Positions 33,936-43,896 of a stretch of 64,000 nt of DNA are shown in pieces (position 1 is the stretch's first letter; each line of letters begins with the position of its first letter). The notes below the pieces were generated by a model. It was not told where the DNA came from. It made no database searches and was given only the letters and a program-made list of their open reading frames with translations. The stretch comes from Rhizobium sp. RU20A (lineage in GTDB: Bacteria > Pseudomonadota > Alphaproteobacteria > Rhizobiales > Rhizobiaceae). Made by a program: the position numbers and the translations under genes. The stretch spans positions 124,001 to 188,000 of the forward strand of contig NZ_FTMB01000005.1 of the NCBI RefSeq assembly GCF_900155885.1, read 5' to 3'.

Positions 33936-34652
33936 ATGGAAACCGCGCCCCATATTCTTGTCGTCGATGACGACCCCGAGATCTGCCGGCTGCTGACGAA
34001 GTATCTGGATAGCCAGGGCTTTCGCGTCACCTCGGCCGGGAGTCGTGCGGAGTGCGAGGCATGCCTCGCCGAGCAGTTTATCGATCTCGTCGTTCTCGAT
34101 GTGATGCTGCCCGATGGATCGGGGCTGGATCTGTGCCGTTCCCTCAGCACGCGCTTTCCGCAGCTGGGCGTCATCCTCCTGACGGCGCTGAGGGAAGACG
34201 TCGACCGCATCATTGGTCTCGAATTCGGGGCCGATGACTATCTTGGCAAGCCCTTCAATCCGCGGGAACTGGTCGCGCGGATCCGCGCCGTGCTGCGCCG
34301 CGGGCGGGCGGCTGCTTCCGTGGCCCTCCCCGAAACGCGGTTCCAGTTTGCCGGTTACGTCGCCGATCTCGAGCAGCGCAGCGTGACGGCGCCTGATGGC
34401 TCGGTGATCGAACTCACCGGCGGTGAGTTCGATCTGCTCGCCGTCTTTCTCCTGCGCCCGGGCCGCGTTCTGTCGCGGGACAACCTGCTGACCCTCACCC
34501 AGGGGCGCACGCCCGATCCGTATGATCGCTCGATCGACATTCTGATCTCGAGGCTTCGACGGAAGCTCGGCGGAGCCTCGGTCTTCACCCTGCTGAAGAC
34601 GGTGCGGAACAAGGGCTACCAGATGGCCACCTTCGTCGAGCGAGTGCGCTGA
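33936..34652 (+). CDS. two-component response regulator, OmpR family
   Basis: The 238-residue protein has a receiver domain (acidic pocket DDD at 11-13, phosphoacceptor Asp about residue 55 in VVLDVMLPDGSG, Lys in DDYLGKPF) and a C-terminal OmpR/PhoB winged helix from about residue 140 (ELTGGEFDLLAVFLLRPGRVLSRDNL, then DRSIDILISRLRRKLG). The histidine kinase gene begins three bases after its stop. The pair faces the RND efflux operon tail to tail and may or may not control it. It shares a long intergenic region with the antiporter operon, so that operon is another possible target. Confidence 0.93.
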   Translation: METAPHILVVDDDPEICRLLTKYLDSQGFRVTSAGSRAECEACLAEQFIDLVVLDVMLPDGSGLDLCRSLSTRFPQLGVILLTALREDVDRIIGLEFGADDYLGKPFNPRELVARIRAVLRRGRAAASVALPETRFQFAGYVADLEQRSVTAPDGSVIELTGGEFDLLAVFLLRPGRVLSRDNLLTLTQGRTPDPYDRSIDILISRLRRKLGGASVFTLLKTVRNKGYQMATFVERVR

Positions 34653-34655
34653 TCC

Positions 34656-35912
34656 ATGTCGCTTCGCGCCCGTTTCGCCCTTGTGCTGATGATTGCCGTG
34701 CTGATCGTGGTGATTTTGGCGAGCATTATCACAATGCATCTTGTGCGGCGTCCCTCCGACGCCCGCGTGAGCGAAGTTGTGGCGGAGAAGGTCCAGATCG
34801 CGCGGCTGCTGTTTCAGGAGGATCCTGGTGCTGCGGAACGGCTCGGTCTGGAGATTGGTCCTGCGCCAGACTATAATTCGATCGATATCGCGCGTACCGC
34901 CAGCGTCAGGGACCTGCTTCGGGAGCGTGGTCAGGGCGAGGAGACTTCGGTCTTCTGGCGTACCGAACAAGACGGGGAGCGCACGACACATGTCGCAGTT
35001 CCCATGCAGGATGGGCGTTTTGCCTATCTTGGCATTCCCCGGCGCGATACATTCGCGAGCATTCCCTTGCTGGCCTATCTTGCTTTGGTCGCCATTGGCG
35101 TCAGCGTCGTTGCCCACTATGCCGGCATCATCGTGATGCGACCGCTGCGCTTGCTGGAGGACACGGTCAGTCGGGTGGGTGCCGATGGCATGCTCCCGAA
35201 CCTTGCCGAAAAGGGACCGGCCGAGGTGCGCGCGACGGCAGCGGTCATCAATCGGCTGTCGGCGCGTCTCAACTCGGCGATTGCCGGGCGCATGCGCATG
35301 GCCGCCGCGGCCGCGCACGACATGCGCACACCGATGACGCGGATGCGCCTGCGACTGGAGTTTCTCCCGGATGCGGAGGAGCGAGCCGCATGGAGCGCCG
35401 ATCTCGATGAGCTCGAGCACATGGCCGACAGCGCCGTTCGGCTGGTGCGCGAGGAGGTCGGCGCGGCGGGCGCCGGCCCGGTGCGTCTCGACCTCGTCGT
35501 GGCGGAAATCATCCAGGAAATGCGCGAGACGGAGCTCAGGATCGCTCTTGCGGGCGTGCTGCCACGGGCGGAAATCGCGGGGACACCCCTGGCGCTCAAG
35601 CGGGCCCTGCGCAATCTGTTCGTCAATGCCGCGACCCACGGCGCGGGGGCTACGGTGACGCTGAAGATCATGGATGGCAAGGTCGTGCTCAAGATTGTCG
35701 ATTGCGGCCCCGGTATTCCGGTCGAGCTCCTGACGCGCGTCTTCGAGCCCTTCTTCCGCGTCGATCAGGCGCGGCGGCAGACCGTTCCGGGTGCCGGGCT
35801 CGGCCTCGCGATTGCCCGCGAGATCATCGAGAAGCACGGTGGAACGATTTCGATATGGAACCGGGATGGTGGCGGCCTGGAACAGACGGTGACGCTGCCT
35901 CTGCGCGGCTGA
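34656..35912 (+). CDS. two-component sensor histidine kinase
   Basis: This 418-residue membrane kinase has transmembrane helices at about residues 7-30 and 130-155 that enclose a periplasmic sensor of about 100 residues with no recognised ligand fold. A HAMP linker follows (MRPLRLLEDTVSRV). The H-box is AAAAHDMRTPMTRMRLRLEF, with the phospho-accepting His near residue 222. The ATPase domain shows the N-box LFVNAATHGAG, the G1 box IVDCGPGIP and G2 GAGLGLAIAREIIEKHGG. It is coupled to the response regulator by a three-base gap. The terminator at 36003-36036 follows. Confidence 0.93.
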   Translation: MSLRARFALVLMIAVLIVVILASIITMHLVRRPSDARVSEVVAEKVQIARLLFQEDPGAAERLGLEIGPAPDYNSIDIARTASVRDLLRERGQGEETSVFWRTEQDGERTTHVAVPMQDGRFAYLGIPRRDTFASIPLLAYLALVAIGVSVVAHYAGIIVMRPLRLLEDTVSRVGADGMLPNLAEKGPAEVRATAAVINRLSARLNSAIAGRMRMAAAAAHDMRTPMTRMRLRLEFLPDAEERAAWSADLDELEHMADSAVRLVREEVGAAGAGPVRLDLVVAEIIQEMRETELRIALAGVLPRAEIAGTPLALKRALRNLFVNAATHGAGATVTLKIMDGKVVLKIVDCGPGIPVELLTRVFEPFFRVDQARRQTVPGAGLGLAIAREIIEKHGGTISIWNRDGGGLEQTVTLPLRG

Positions 35913-36002
35913 GCGCGATATCACGGCGATGATCCCGGTTGGCTCATGGCCACCAAGGCCGGGCCTACGCCTTCATGACCTGGCCGCCATCCGCCAAAGC
36001 AG

Positions 36003-36036
36003 AAGGCCCGGTCCGCAAGGGAGCCGGGCCTTTCTT
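36003..36036. terminator. rho-independent terminator after the two-component pair
   Basis: AAGGCCCGG and CCGGGCCTT form a perfect nine-base stem around 12 bases and are followed by TCTT, 90 bases past the kinase stop. The same stem also serves the converging efflux operon on the other strand. Confidence 0.75.
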
Positions 36037-36092
36037 CACTGAGGTCCGACGGTTTGTGATGAGATCCTCAAGCCGCAGGATTGAACGAGCGG

Positions 36093-37547
36093 TCAGTTCG
36101 TTGCCTTCGCTACAACGTCGCGCTTGCCAGCTCCGGTGATGGTCACGAGATCGTCGATGGACGAGCCGCCGCCCGTGGCAATGTTGAGGGCGACGTAATC
36201 ACGGGCCAATTGGCGAATGCCGGAGGCGAGCTGCAGGCGGCCGCTGGCGAGCGAGCGCTCGGCATCGAGCACGTCGAGGATCGAGCTTGCGCCGCCGCGA
36301 TAGCTTTCACGGGCAAGGTTGAGGGCCTGTTCGTAGGAGGTGACGACCTTGCGCAGCGCTTCCACCGTCTGGCGGTCGCGACGCAGGGCGATCATCGCAT
36401 TTTCGGTTTCCTCGACAGCCTTCAGGACGGTCGCCTTCCAGTTCAGATAGGCCTGCTGGGCCTGGGACTCGGCAATCGTCACACGGGCCTTCAGCGCGCC
36501 GCCATTGAAGATCGGCAGGTTGATGGTGGGGCCGAAGGACCATGCCGAGAGGCTGCCCGTGCCGGTGACGGCGCTGGTGACGACGCGCGACAGGCTGACG
36601 TTGCCGGAGAGCTGCAGGCTCGGGTAGAGCTGCGATTCTGCAACGCCGATGGCGGCGGTCGCGGCAGCCAGCTGGCGTTCGGCTGCGCGCACGTCCGGGC
36701 GATTGCGCAGGAGATCGGCCGGCACGCCGACCTTGGTGTCGAAGCGCGGCGAGGGCTGAGGCGCGCCGCCGATCAGTTCGCCCGTCAAGGACGCGGCCGG
36801 CTGGCCGAGGAGGGTGGCGATGTGGTTTGCGGCGACATGGAAACCCGTCTCCAGGGCCGGCAACTCCGCAAGCGTGGCGTTGACGAGGCCTTCGGCCTGA
36901 ACCACGTCGAGACTGGAGGCGGCACCGGCACTGCGGATGTCGTTGGTCAGCTTCAGTGTTTCGCGGCGCGATGCCAGGTTCTGGCGCTGCAGCGCAATCG
37001 ATGCCTGATAGAAGCGCGCGTCGATATAGGTGCTCACGAGATCCGAGAGATAGGCGAGGCGCGCCACGCCGATATTGTCGTAGGCAGCGTCGAGCGAGGC
37101 ATCTGCCGATTCCCGGGCGCGGCGATACTGGCCGAAGAGGTCCAGCAGCCATGAGGCGCCAAGCGCCGTGGAAGCCTGCTTGCGCTCGGTGGACTGTCCG
37201 CCGGGACCGATGACTTCCTGCCCGCTGACTTCCGCGCTGGACTGGCTGCTGAGCGACGGCAGACCGCCTGCGCCGGCCACGATGATGTTGGCCTGCGCCT
37301 CCTCGATGCGGGACAGCGCCTGCATGACGGTGAGGTTCTGGCTCTTGCCACGTTCGACGAGGCTGTCCAGCTTCCGGTCGCGGAACGCCTTCCACCAGGC
37401 GGCATTGGCATTGTCGACACCGACGCCGGCCTTGCCCTCGGAAAACTTCACCGGCAGCGCGGTTTCGGGGGCCTTGTAGTCAGGACCCACGACGCAGCCC
37501 GACAGGGAGAGAAGGGCAAGCGGGATTACAGCATGAACGAACTTCAT
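36093..37547 (-). CDS. RND efflux system outer-membrane lipoprotein (OprM/NodT family)
   Basis: The 484-residue precursor has a lipoprotein signal peptide with lipobox LSGC (Cys about residue 18), so it is lipid-anchored in the outer membrane. It holds the two TolC-like repeats of the family, with LTVMQALSRIEEAQANI, LLDLFGQYRRARESADASLDAA, RNRPDVRAAERQLAAATAAIGVAESQLYP and YRGGASSILDVLDAERSLASG. It provides the exit duct for the pump. It overlaps the pump gene's stop by four bases and is the last gene of the three-gene operon. Confidence 0.93.
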   Translation of the reverse strand: MKFVHAVIPLALLSLSGCVVGPDYKAPETALPVKFSEGKAGVGVDNANAAWWKAFRDRKLDSLVERGKSQNLTVMQALSRIEEAQANIIVAGAGGLPSLSSQSSAEVSGQEVIGPGGQSTERKQASTALGASWLLDLFGQYRRARESADASLDAAYDNIGVARLAYLSDLVSTYIDARFYQASIALQRQNLASRRETLKLTNDIRSAGAASSLDVVQAEGLVNATLAELPALETGFHVAANHIATLLGQPAASLTGELIGGAPQPSPRFDTKVGVPADLLRNRPDVRAAERQLAAATAAIGVAESQLYPSLQLSGNVSLSRVVTSAVTGTGSLSAWSFGPTINLPIFNGGALKARVTIAESQAQQAYLNWKATVLKAVEETENAMIALRRDRQTVEALRKVVTSYEQALNLARESYRGGASSILDVLDAERSLASGRLQLASGIRQLARDYVALNIATGGGSSIDDLVTITGAGKRDVVAKATN

Positions 37548-40500
37548 TTCGTCTCTCCATCGGCAAGCGCAACGGGCTGCGCTGATTCGCCGGTTCGGTT
37601 TTCTGACTTCTTAACTACGAGTTTCTGGATCAGAATGAAAAGCGCCGGGACAAAGAATATCCCCAGAACTGTTGCGGACACCATGCCCCCGAGCACGCCG
37701 ATGCCGATGGCATTCTGGGCGGCGGAGCCGGCGCCGGTTGCGATAGCCAGCGGCAGAACGCCGAGGATGAAGGCCAGCGAGGTCATGATGATCGGGCGAA
37801 GACGCAGCCGCGCCGCCTCCATGGTCGCCGATAGGAGATCCTGGCCGCGATCGTAGCGTTCCTTGGCGAACTCCACGATCAGGATCGCGTTCTTGGCGGC
37901 TAGGCCGATCGTCGTCAGAAGACCCACCTTGAAGTAGACATCGTTGGACTGGCCGAAATAGACCGCCGCTGCCAGAGCGCCGAGCACGCCGACGGGAACG
38001 GCGAGGATCACCGAGACCGGGACGATCCAGCTTTCATAGAGCGCGGCGAGGCACAGGAAAACGACGAGGATCGAGATGGCGTAGAGCATCGGTGCCTGTG
38101 AGCCGGAGAGGCGCTCCTGATAGGAGATGCCCGACCAGGCCGTGCCGTAGCCGCCCGGTAGGCCGGCGACCAGCTCTTCCATCTTGTCCATGGCGACGCC
38201 GGAGGAGACGCCTGGAACGGGCGCACCGCTGATCGAGACGGCGCTGACGCCATTGAAGCGATCGAGCGTCGGCAGGCCCTGGACCCAGCTGGTGGTGGCA
38301 AAGGCCGAGAAGGGCACCATTTCGCCGGCGGCGTTGCGGGCATACCATTTGCCGAGGTCCTCCGGCTGCATGCGGAACGGCGCATCGCCCTGCACGTAGA
38401 CGGGACGGATCTCGTTTTCGAGCAGGAAGTCGTTGACTTTCGATCCTGCGAAGATCGTGCCGAGCATGGCGTTGGCGGCGGCAAGATCGACGCCGAGCGC
38501 GCCGGCCTTTGCCTGGTCGATGTCGATGCGCAGCTGCGACTGGCGGCTTGTCGTGTTGCCGCGCACGCCGGTCACGACGCCCGAGGCCTGGGCGGCCGCG
38601 GCCAGCTGGTTTGCCGCATCCTGGAGGGCAGCGGCGCCGTTGTTGCCGTTGTCGACGAGGTACATTTCAAAGCCGCTGGACGTGCCGAGGCCGGGCATGG
38701 AGGGCGGTGCCAGCGCAAAGACCTGTGCCTCGCGCATGCCGCCCATGAAGGCGCCCATGGCGCGGCCTGCCACCGCCTGGGCCGACAGGTTCGGGTCGGT
38801 CCGCTCATCGAAGTCCTTCAGGCGCACGAAGGTGATGGCATTGTTCTGGCCGGTGCCGGAGAAGGAGAAGCCGAGGGCGGAGAAGACGCTGTCCACGGCC
38901 TCCTTCTCGTTTTCGAGATAGTGCTTCTCCACCTGCTTGACGACGTCGAGCGAGCGCTCGGTCGTTGCGCCTTCCGGCAGGGTGATGATGGTCAGCAGGA
39001 TGCCCTGGTCCTCATCGGGGATGAAGGAGCCCGGCAGCTTCTGGAGAAGCCACCAGGAGGCGCCGCAGACTACGACCAGCATGACGAGCACGCGGAAGGT
39101 GCGCTTCAGGAGGTAGCCGGTGGTCGAGACGTAACCGTTCGTCGCCTTGCCGAAGCCGGTGTTGAAGGCCCGGAAGAAGACGTTCTTGGGCTTGTGGTGC
39201 GTATTCTTCAGAAGCGTCGCGCACAGCGCCGGCGTCAGCACCAGGGCGACCAGCACCGAGAGCAGCATGGCCGAGACGATGGTAACGGAGAACTGCCGGT
39301 AGATGATGCCGACCGAGCCGCCGAAAAAGGCCATGGGAATGAAGACCGCCGTCAGCACGAGCGCGATGCCGATCAGGGCGCTGGTGATCTCGTCCATCGA
39401 CTTGCGTGTGGCTTCGCGCGGGGAAAGGTTCTCTTCCTCCATTATGCGCTCGACGTTTTCCACAACGACGATGGCGTCGTCGACGAGGAGGCCGATAGCC
39501 AGCACCATGGCGAACATGGTGAGCGTGTTGATGGAATAGCCGAAGAGGGCCAAGATCCCGAAGGTGCCGAGCAGGACGACCGGCACGGCGATCGTCGGGA
39601 TCAGCGTGGCGCGGAAGCTCTGCAGGAAGACGAAGAGCACGACGAAGACCAGCACGACGGCTTCGATCAGCGTGTGCACCACCTTTTCGATCGAGAGCTC
39701 GACGAAGGGCGATGTGTCGTAGGGATAAACCACCTCGACATTGTCGGGCAGCGTGTTTTCGATCGAGGCCATCGCTTCCTTGACGCGCGCGGCGGTATCA
39801 ATCGCGTTGGCGCCGGTGGCGAGGTTGACGGCAAAGCCAGCGGCCGGCAGGCCCTTGTAGCGGCTGTCGCCGCCATAGGTCTCGCGGCCGATCTCGACGC
39901 GCCCGACATCGCTGAGGCGCACGAGATCGCCGCCCTGGCCGGATTTGAGGATGATGCCCTCGAATTCGGCGACGGTCTTCAGCTGGCTCTGGGCGGTGAT
40001 GGTGGCTGTGAATTGCTGGCCGGGAATGACCGGCTGGTTGCCGATGGCACCGGCCGAAACCTGGACGTTCTGGGCCTGCACGGCGGCGGTGACGTCGCCG
40101 GGCGTCAGCTGGAACTGGTTGAGTTTGAAGGGGTCCAGCCAGAGCCGCATCGCATAGCCGGAGCCGAAGGTGTTGATGCTGCCGACGCCTTCAAGGCGCT
40201 TGATCTGGTCTTCGATGTTGCCGGACAGGATGTTGCCGAGCTCGACGGAGGAGCGCTTGCCATCCGTCGAGACGAGCGTGCCGACGAGCAGGAAGCTCGT
40301 GGTGGAGCGTTCGACGCGCAGGCCAAGCTGCTGCACGCTGCTGGGCAATTGCGGGGTGACGAGCTGCAGCTTGTTCTGCACTTGCACCTGGGCAATGTCG
40401 GGGTTGATCGTCTGGCCGAAGGTGAGGGTGACACTCGATGCGCCCTGCGACGAGCTCGATGTCATGTAGGTGAGGTCGTCGAGGCCGGTCATGGCCTGCT

Positions 40501-40696
40501 CGATCACTTTCGTCACCGAGTTTTCGACACCCTCGGCCGTTGCGCCCGAATAGGTCGCGGAAATGCTGACGGTGGTGGGAGCGATATCGGGATATTGCGA
40601 TACCGAGAGGGTGGAAATGGCCAGCATCCCACCAATCATGATCGCGATGGCGATCACCCAGGCGAAGACGGGCCTGTCAATGAAAAAGCGTGCCAT
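37544..40696 (-). CDS. RND multidrug efflux pump, inner-membrane transporter (HAE1/AcrB family)
   Basis: This 1050-residue transporter has the full AcrB architecture: 12 helices and two large periplasmic loops. Visible family marks are FFIDRPVFAWVIAIAIMIGG at the N-terminus, QYPDIAPTTVSISATYSGA, the helix-4 proton-relay Asp pair (LLVDDAIVVVENVERIM), GSVGIIYRQFSVTIVSAMLLS and, in the second half, GLAAKNAILIVEFAKERYD with the conserved Lys. It exports drugs or detergents using proton motive force. Substrates are unknown. The adaptor gene lies two bases upstream and the outer-membrane gene overlaps its end. Confidence 0.95.
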   Translation of the reverse strand: MARFFIDRPVFAWVIAIAIMIGGMLAISTLSVSQYPDIAPTTVSISATYSGATAEGVENSVTKVIEQAMTGLDDLTYMTSSSSQGASSVTLTFGQTINPDIAQVQVQNKLQLVTPQLPSSVQQLGLRVERSTTSFLLVGTLVSTDGKRSSVELGNILSGNIEDQIKRLEGVGSINTFGSGYAMRLWLDPFKLNQFQLTPGDVTAAVQAQNVQVSAGAIGNQPVIPGQQFTATITAQSQLKTVAEFEGIILKSGQGGDLVRLSDVGRVEIGRETYGGDSRYKGLPAAGFAVNLATGANAIDTAARVKEAMASIENTLPDNVEVVYPYDTSPFVELSIEKVVHTLIEAVVLVFVVLFVFLQSFRATLIPTIAVPVVLLGTFGILALFGYSINTLTMFAMVLAIGLLVDDAIVVVENVERIMEEENLSPREATRKSMDEITSALIGIALVLTAVFIPMAFFGGSVGIIYRQFSVTIVSAMLLSVLVALVLTPALCATLLKNTHHKPKNVFFRAFNTGFGKATNGYVSTTGYLLKRTFRVLVMLVVVCGASWWLLQKLPGSFIPDEDQGILLTIITLPEGATTERSLDVVKQVEKHYLENEKEAVDSVFSALGFSFSGTGQNNAITFVRLKDFDERTDPNLSAQAVAGRAMGAFMGGMREAQVFALAPPSMPGLGTSSGFEMYLVDNGNNGAAALQDAANQLAAAAQASGVVTGVRGNTTSRQSQLRIDIDQAKAGALGVDLAAANAMLGTIFAGSKVNDFLLENEIRPVYVQGDAPFRMQPEDLGKWYARNAAGEMVPFSAFATTSWVQGLPTLDRFNGVSAVSISGAPVPGVSSGVAMDKMEELVAGLPGGYGTAWSGISYQERLSGSQAPMLYAISILVVFLCLAALYESWIVPVSVILAVPVGVLGALAAAVYFGQSNDVYFKVGLLTTIGLAAKNAILIVEFAKERYDRGQDLLSATMEAARLRLRPIIMTSLAFILGVLPLAIATGAGSAAQNAIGIGVLGGMVSATVLGIFFVPALFILIQKLVVKKSENRTGESAQPVALADGETK

Positions 40697-40698
40697 AC

Positions 40699-41955
40699 TC
40701 AGTTCGAGCCTCCGCTTTCGGCCGGCGCGGCGGGCTGTTCACCCGCCTTGCCGGCGTCTGCCGGGGCCTGTTCTTGGGCGGGCCGCTCGATCTCGCCGCT
40801 CGGGCCGAGCTTCACTTCCTCAGCCTTGACGTCCATGCCGGTGCCGATGCGCTGCAGGCCGTCGACGATCAGCTTGTCGCCATCCTTGACGCCTTCGGTG
40901 ATCAGCCAGGCATTGTCGATGGCGCGTTCGGTTTTCAGCACGCGCTCCTCGACCTTTCCTTCAGGCGACACGAAGCGTGCCGTCAGGTTGCCGGAGGGGT
41001 CCCGGCTGCCGGCCAGTTGCGGCAGAAGGAAACCGCGCTCCTGGCCCTGCATGACGGCGGCGCGAACGAACATGCCCGGCAGCAGCAGCTGATCCTTGTT
41101 TTCAAAGCGCACGCGGATCGAGAAGCTGCCGGTGGTCTGGCTGACGGTGAAATCGGGCGCCTGGAGCGTGCCGATCTTGTCATAGGCGGTGCCGTTCTCC
41201 AGCGTCAGCTTGACCTGACCGACATTCGGCGTCTGCTTGAGCGTGCCGGAGGCGATGGCTTCGCGCAGGCGCAGCAGGTTGGCGCTGGAGTCGGTGAGGT
41301 CCACGTAGATCGGATCGAGCTGGCGGATGGTCGTCAGCGCATCGGCCTGGCTGGCGGTGACGACCGTGCCCACGCTGATGTTGGAGATGCTGGTGACGCC
41401 GGAGATGGGGGCGCGGACCTCGGTGAGACCGAGATCGATCCGCGCGGCCTTGAGATTGGCTTCTGCCGATGCGACGTCGGCGCGCGCCTGGGCGAGCGTC
41501 AGGCGGGCATTGTCGAGCTGGATCTGCGTGCCGCCGCTGTCGACGAGCTGTTCGTAGCGCGTCACATTGGCTTCGGCCGTGGGGAGGCTGGCGCGCGCCT
41601 TCTGGAGCGCTGCTTCCGCGACAGCGACGGTTGCCTCGTAGCTGTCGTCGGCGATCTTGTAGAGAACCTGGCCCTTTTCGACGGGCTTGCCATCCTCGAA
41701 GCCGATGCTCTCAATGATGCCGCCGACGCGGGGGCGAATGTCCGCGGAGGCGAACGGAACGACGCGGCCCGAGAGCACGGCATTCACGTTTACGTCAGAT
41801 TCCTTCAGCGTCACGACGCCGACCGTCACAGGTCCGCCGGCGCCCGGCATTCCGCCCGGTCCAGCGGCAGGCTTTTCCTCGCTGCAGGCGGAAAGAAGGC
41901 CGAGGAGAAGGGCGAAGCCGGCGAGGGCTGCGGGGCGGTGCGATCTCAAAACCAT
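40699..41955 (-). CDS. RND efflux periplasmic adaptor (membrane fusion protein)
   Basis: From ATG 41955 the protein has 418 residues, with a lipoprotein signal peptide ending LLSAC (Cys about residue 24). It then has the two lipoyl half-motifs (VLSGRVVPFASADIRPRVGGIIESIGFEDGKPVEKGQVLY and GLTEVRAPISGVTSISNISVG) around a coiled-coil hairpin (about residues 100-170), and beta-barrel and membrane-proximal domains. GGAAG lies five bases before this start; longer frames cross the regulatory box and are rejected. It heads the efflux operon. A TetR-type box like those of the distant emrAB operon lies about 115 bases upstream. Confidence 0.93.
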   Translation of the reverse strand: MVLRSHRPAALAGFALLLGLLSACSEEKPAAGPGGMPGAGGPVTVGVVTLKESDVNVNAVLSGRVVPFASADIRPRVGGIIESIGFEDGKPVEKGQVLYKIADDSYEATVAVAEAALQKARASLPTAEANVTRYEQLVDSGGTQIQLDNARLTLAQARADVASAEANLKAARIDLGLTEVRAPISGVTSISNISVGTVVTASQADALTTIRQLDPIYVDLTDSSANLLRLREAIASGTLKQTPNVGQVKLTLENGTAYDKIGTLQAPDFTVSQTTGSFSIRVRFENKDQLLLPGMFVRAAVMQGQERGFLLPQLAGSRDPSGNLTARFVSPEGKVEERVLKTERAIDNAWLITEGVKDGDKLIVDGLQRIGTGMDVKAEEVKLGPSGEIERPAQEQAPADAGKAGEQPAAPAESGGSN

Positions 41956-42288
41956 AAATTCTTCCAATAGGTTCACAGGATCATCATCTGCGCTTTGAAA
42001 CGGTTGGGCGCGGACGGGCCGTCGGACGGCCAAAAAGAATGGCAGGCGAACGGAGTGCCCACGATTGATCGAACCATATAGTTCGAATTGGCGATCGTCC
42101 ATCCCGTCCACGCGCGAAGTCGCCACATGTGTTAAAAAAGCCATACCTCTTCGACAGGCGCGAAAAGGCGCGGGAGCGTCAACGATCGTGACGGCTTTCA
42201 GGCCCCGCGATCCAGCCCGCACTCTCCCTGCACCCATCTTGGCGAAGACACAAAACAGTTTTGCAACGGCTGGTCCGCGGCGATCGAG
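41956..42288. other. promoter region of the RND operon
   Basis: These 333 bases lie between the adaptor start and the DNA ligase stop. They hold a TetR-type box at 42071-42084 and a GGCCGTC/GACGGCC inverted repeat at 42017-42031 in the putative leader. No further coding sequence was seen. Confidence 0.6.
42071..42084. promoter_or_regulatory. TetR-type operator upstream of the RND operon
   Basis: GAACCATATAGTTC, extended to TCGAAC-N6-GTTCGA, differs at only three positions from the box at 60151-60164 beside the tetR gene. It lies 116 bases before the adaptor start. Confidence 0.55.
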
Positions 42289-43896
42289 TCAGTCGATCAT
42301 CGCCAGCAATGTATCCAGCCGGTCGGCCTCACGCGGCAGCTTGTCCTGCCGCAGCCGCGCGATGCGGGGGAAGCGCATGGCGACCCCGGACTTGTGGCGC
42401 GACGAGCGGGCAATGCCCTCGAAGGCGACCTCCAGCACAAAACCCTTGTCTGGTTCGGCAAGGACGGAGCGCACCGGGCCGAAGCGCTCGACGGTGTTGT
42501 TGCGCACGAAGCGGTCGAGCACTTCCAGTTCCTCGTCGGTAAAGCCGAAATAGGCCTTGCCGACCGGCACCAGCACGTCGCGCCCCTCGGCCTGCGTCCA
42601 GACGCCGAAGGTGAAGTCGGAATAATAGCTGGAGCGTTTGCCGTGGCCGCGCTGGGCATACATCATCACAGCATCGACCGTGTGCGGATTGCGCTTCCAC
42701 TTGAACCAGGGGCCTTTAACGCGACCCGGCAGGTAGGATGTCTGCAGCCCCTTGATCATCACGCCTTCGATGACCGGATCGGGCGGATCGGCGCGCAGGC
42801 GCTCCAGTTCGTCCCAGCTATCGAAGGGCACGAGCGGGGAGAGGTCGAAGCGGTCTGACGGTAGCTGCTCGATGACGGCGGCAAGGCGGGCGCGGCGGGC
42901 GAGGAAGCTTTCCGCCCGCACGTCCTCGTTGCCGTCGAAGAGCAGGTCGTAGGCCCGCACGAAGGCTGGATACTCCGTCAGCATCGCCTTCGACACGGCC
43001 TTGCGGTTCAGCCGCTGCTGGAGGTCGGAGAAGGATCGGGTCGTGCCGCCGGCGCGGCTTGCCGTGCCGATCAACAGTTCGCCGTCGATGACACCTTCGA
43101 AGGCTGCGGCTTCGACGATATCGGGAAAGGCGTGGGAGATGTCGTCGCCGCTGCGCGAATAGAGCCGGCGATTCCCGCCATTGGCTGAAAGCTGGATGCG
43201 GATGCCGTCCCACTTCCATTCGGCCGCGTAATCGGTGGGCAGGATGCCGGCGAGGTCGCGATCCTCGACGGGATGGGCGAGCATGACCGGATGGAAGATG
43301 GTGCGGCTTTCCGGCTCTGGCTTGTCCGCCTTGCCTTCAAGCCACTCGAAGAGGGCCACATAGGGCGGGTCGAGCCCGTGCCAGAGGGTCTCGATCTCCA
43401 TCGCGTCAACGCCCCCGAAATCGGCCAGCGCCTGCCGGGCGAGGCGGGCCGAAACGCCGATACGGAAGCCGCCGGTGACGAGTTTGAGGAAGGCGAAGCG
43501 CTCTGAGGCATCGAGGCGGTCGAGGAGGGTGCGGACCAGGCTGCGCACCTCGGTGCGGCCCGCCGCTTGCAGGGCGTCGATGACCTCGCCAAGCGGCGGG
43601 CTTCGGTTGGCGCGCATGTCTTCGGGCGCCTGCCAGACCAGCGCGATGGTTTCGGCGAGGTCGCCGACATAGTCGTAGGAGTAGCGGAACAGCACCTCGT
43701 CCATCCGCTCCAGGACGAGTTCGCGCAGCAGTGCGGGTTTGACCGTCTTCAGCGTCAGCGTGCCGGCGATGGCGGCGAGCGCATATCCGCGGTCGGGGTC
43801 CGGCGTGGCGCGAAAGTAGTCGGTCAGGAGCGTGATCTTGGCGTTGCGCTGCGGGGTCAGGACGAGACGGTCGAGCAGGGCGGCGAAGGCCTTCAT
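42289..43896 (-). CDS. ATP-dependent DNA ligase (LPD-operon type)
   Basis: This 535-residue ligase has an N-terminal DNA-binding domain (about residues 1-190), an adenylation domain with the nucleotidyl-Lys motif AEWKWDGIRIQL (about residue 228), later motifs VIDGELLIG, FVRAYDLLFDG and EGVMIKGLQ, and the OB-fold start VKGPWFKWKRNPHTVDAVMMYAQ. It matches the bacterial ligases found next to a metallo-beta-lactamase-fold exonuclease, not the Ku-linked LigD. The exonuclease gene overlaps its start by four bases. The usual further partners, an Lhr-type helicase and the PdeM phosphoesterase, are not in this stretch. Confidence 0.92.
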   Translation of the reverse strand: MKAFAALLDRLVLTPQRNAKITLLTDYFRATPDPDRGYALAAIAGTLTLKTVKPALLRELVLERMDEVLFRYSYDYVGDLAETIALVWQAPEDMRANRSPPLGEVIDALQAAGRTEVRSLVRTLLDRLDASERFAFLKLVTGGFRIGVSARLARQALADFGGVDAMEIETLWHGLDPPYVALFEWLEGKADKPEPESRTIFHPVMLAHPVEDRDLAGILPTDYAAEWKWDGIRIQLSANGGNRRLYSRSGDDISHAFPDIVEAAAFEGVIDGELLIGTASRAGGTTRSFSDLQQRLNRKAVSKAMLTEYPAFVRAYDLLFDGNEDVRAESFLARRARLAAVIEQLPSDRFDLSPLVPFDSWDELERLRADPPDPVIEGVMIKGLQTSYLPGRVKGPWFKWKRNPHTVDAVMMYAQRGHGKRSSYYSDFTFGVWTQAEGRDVLVPVGKAYFGFTDEELEVLDRFVRNNTVERFGPVRSVLAEPDKGFVLEVAFEGIARSSRHKSGVAMRFPRIARLRQDKLPREADRLDTLLAMID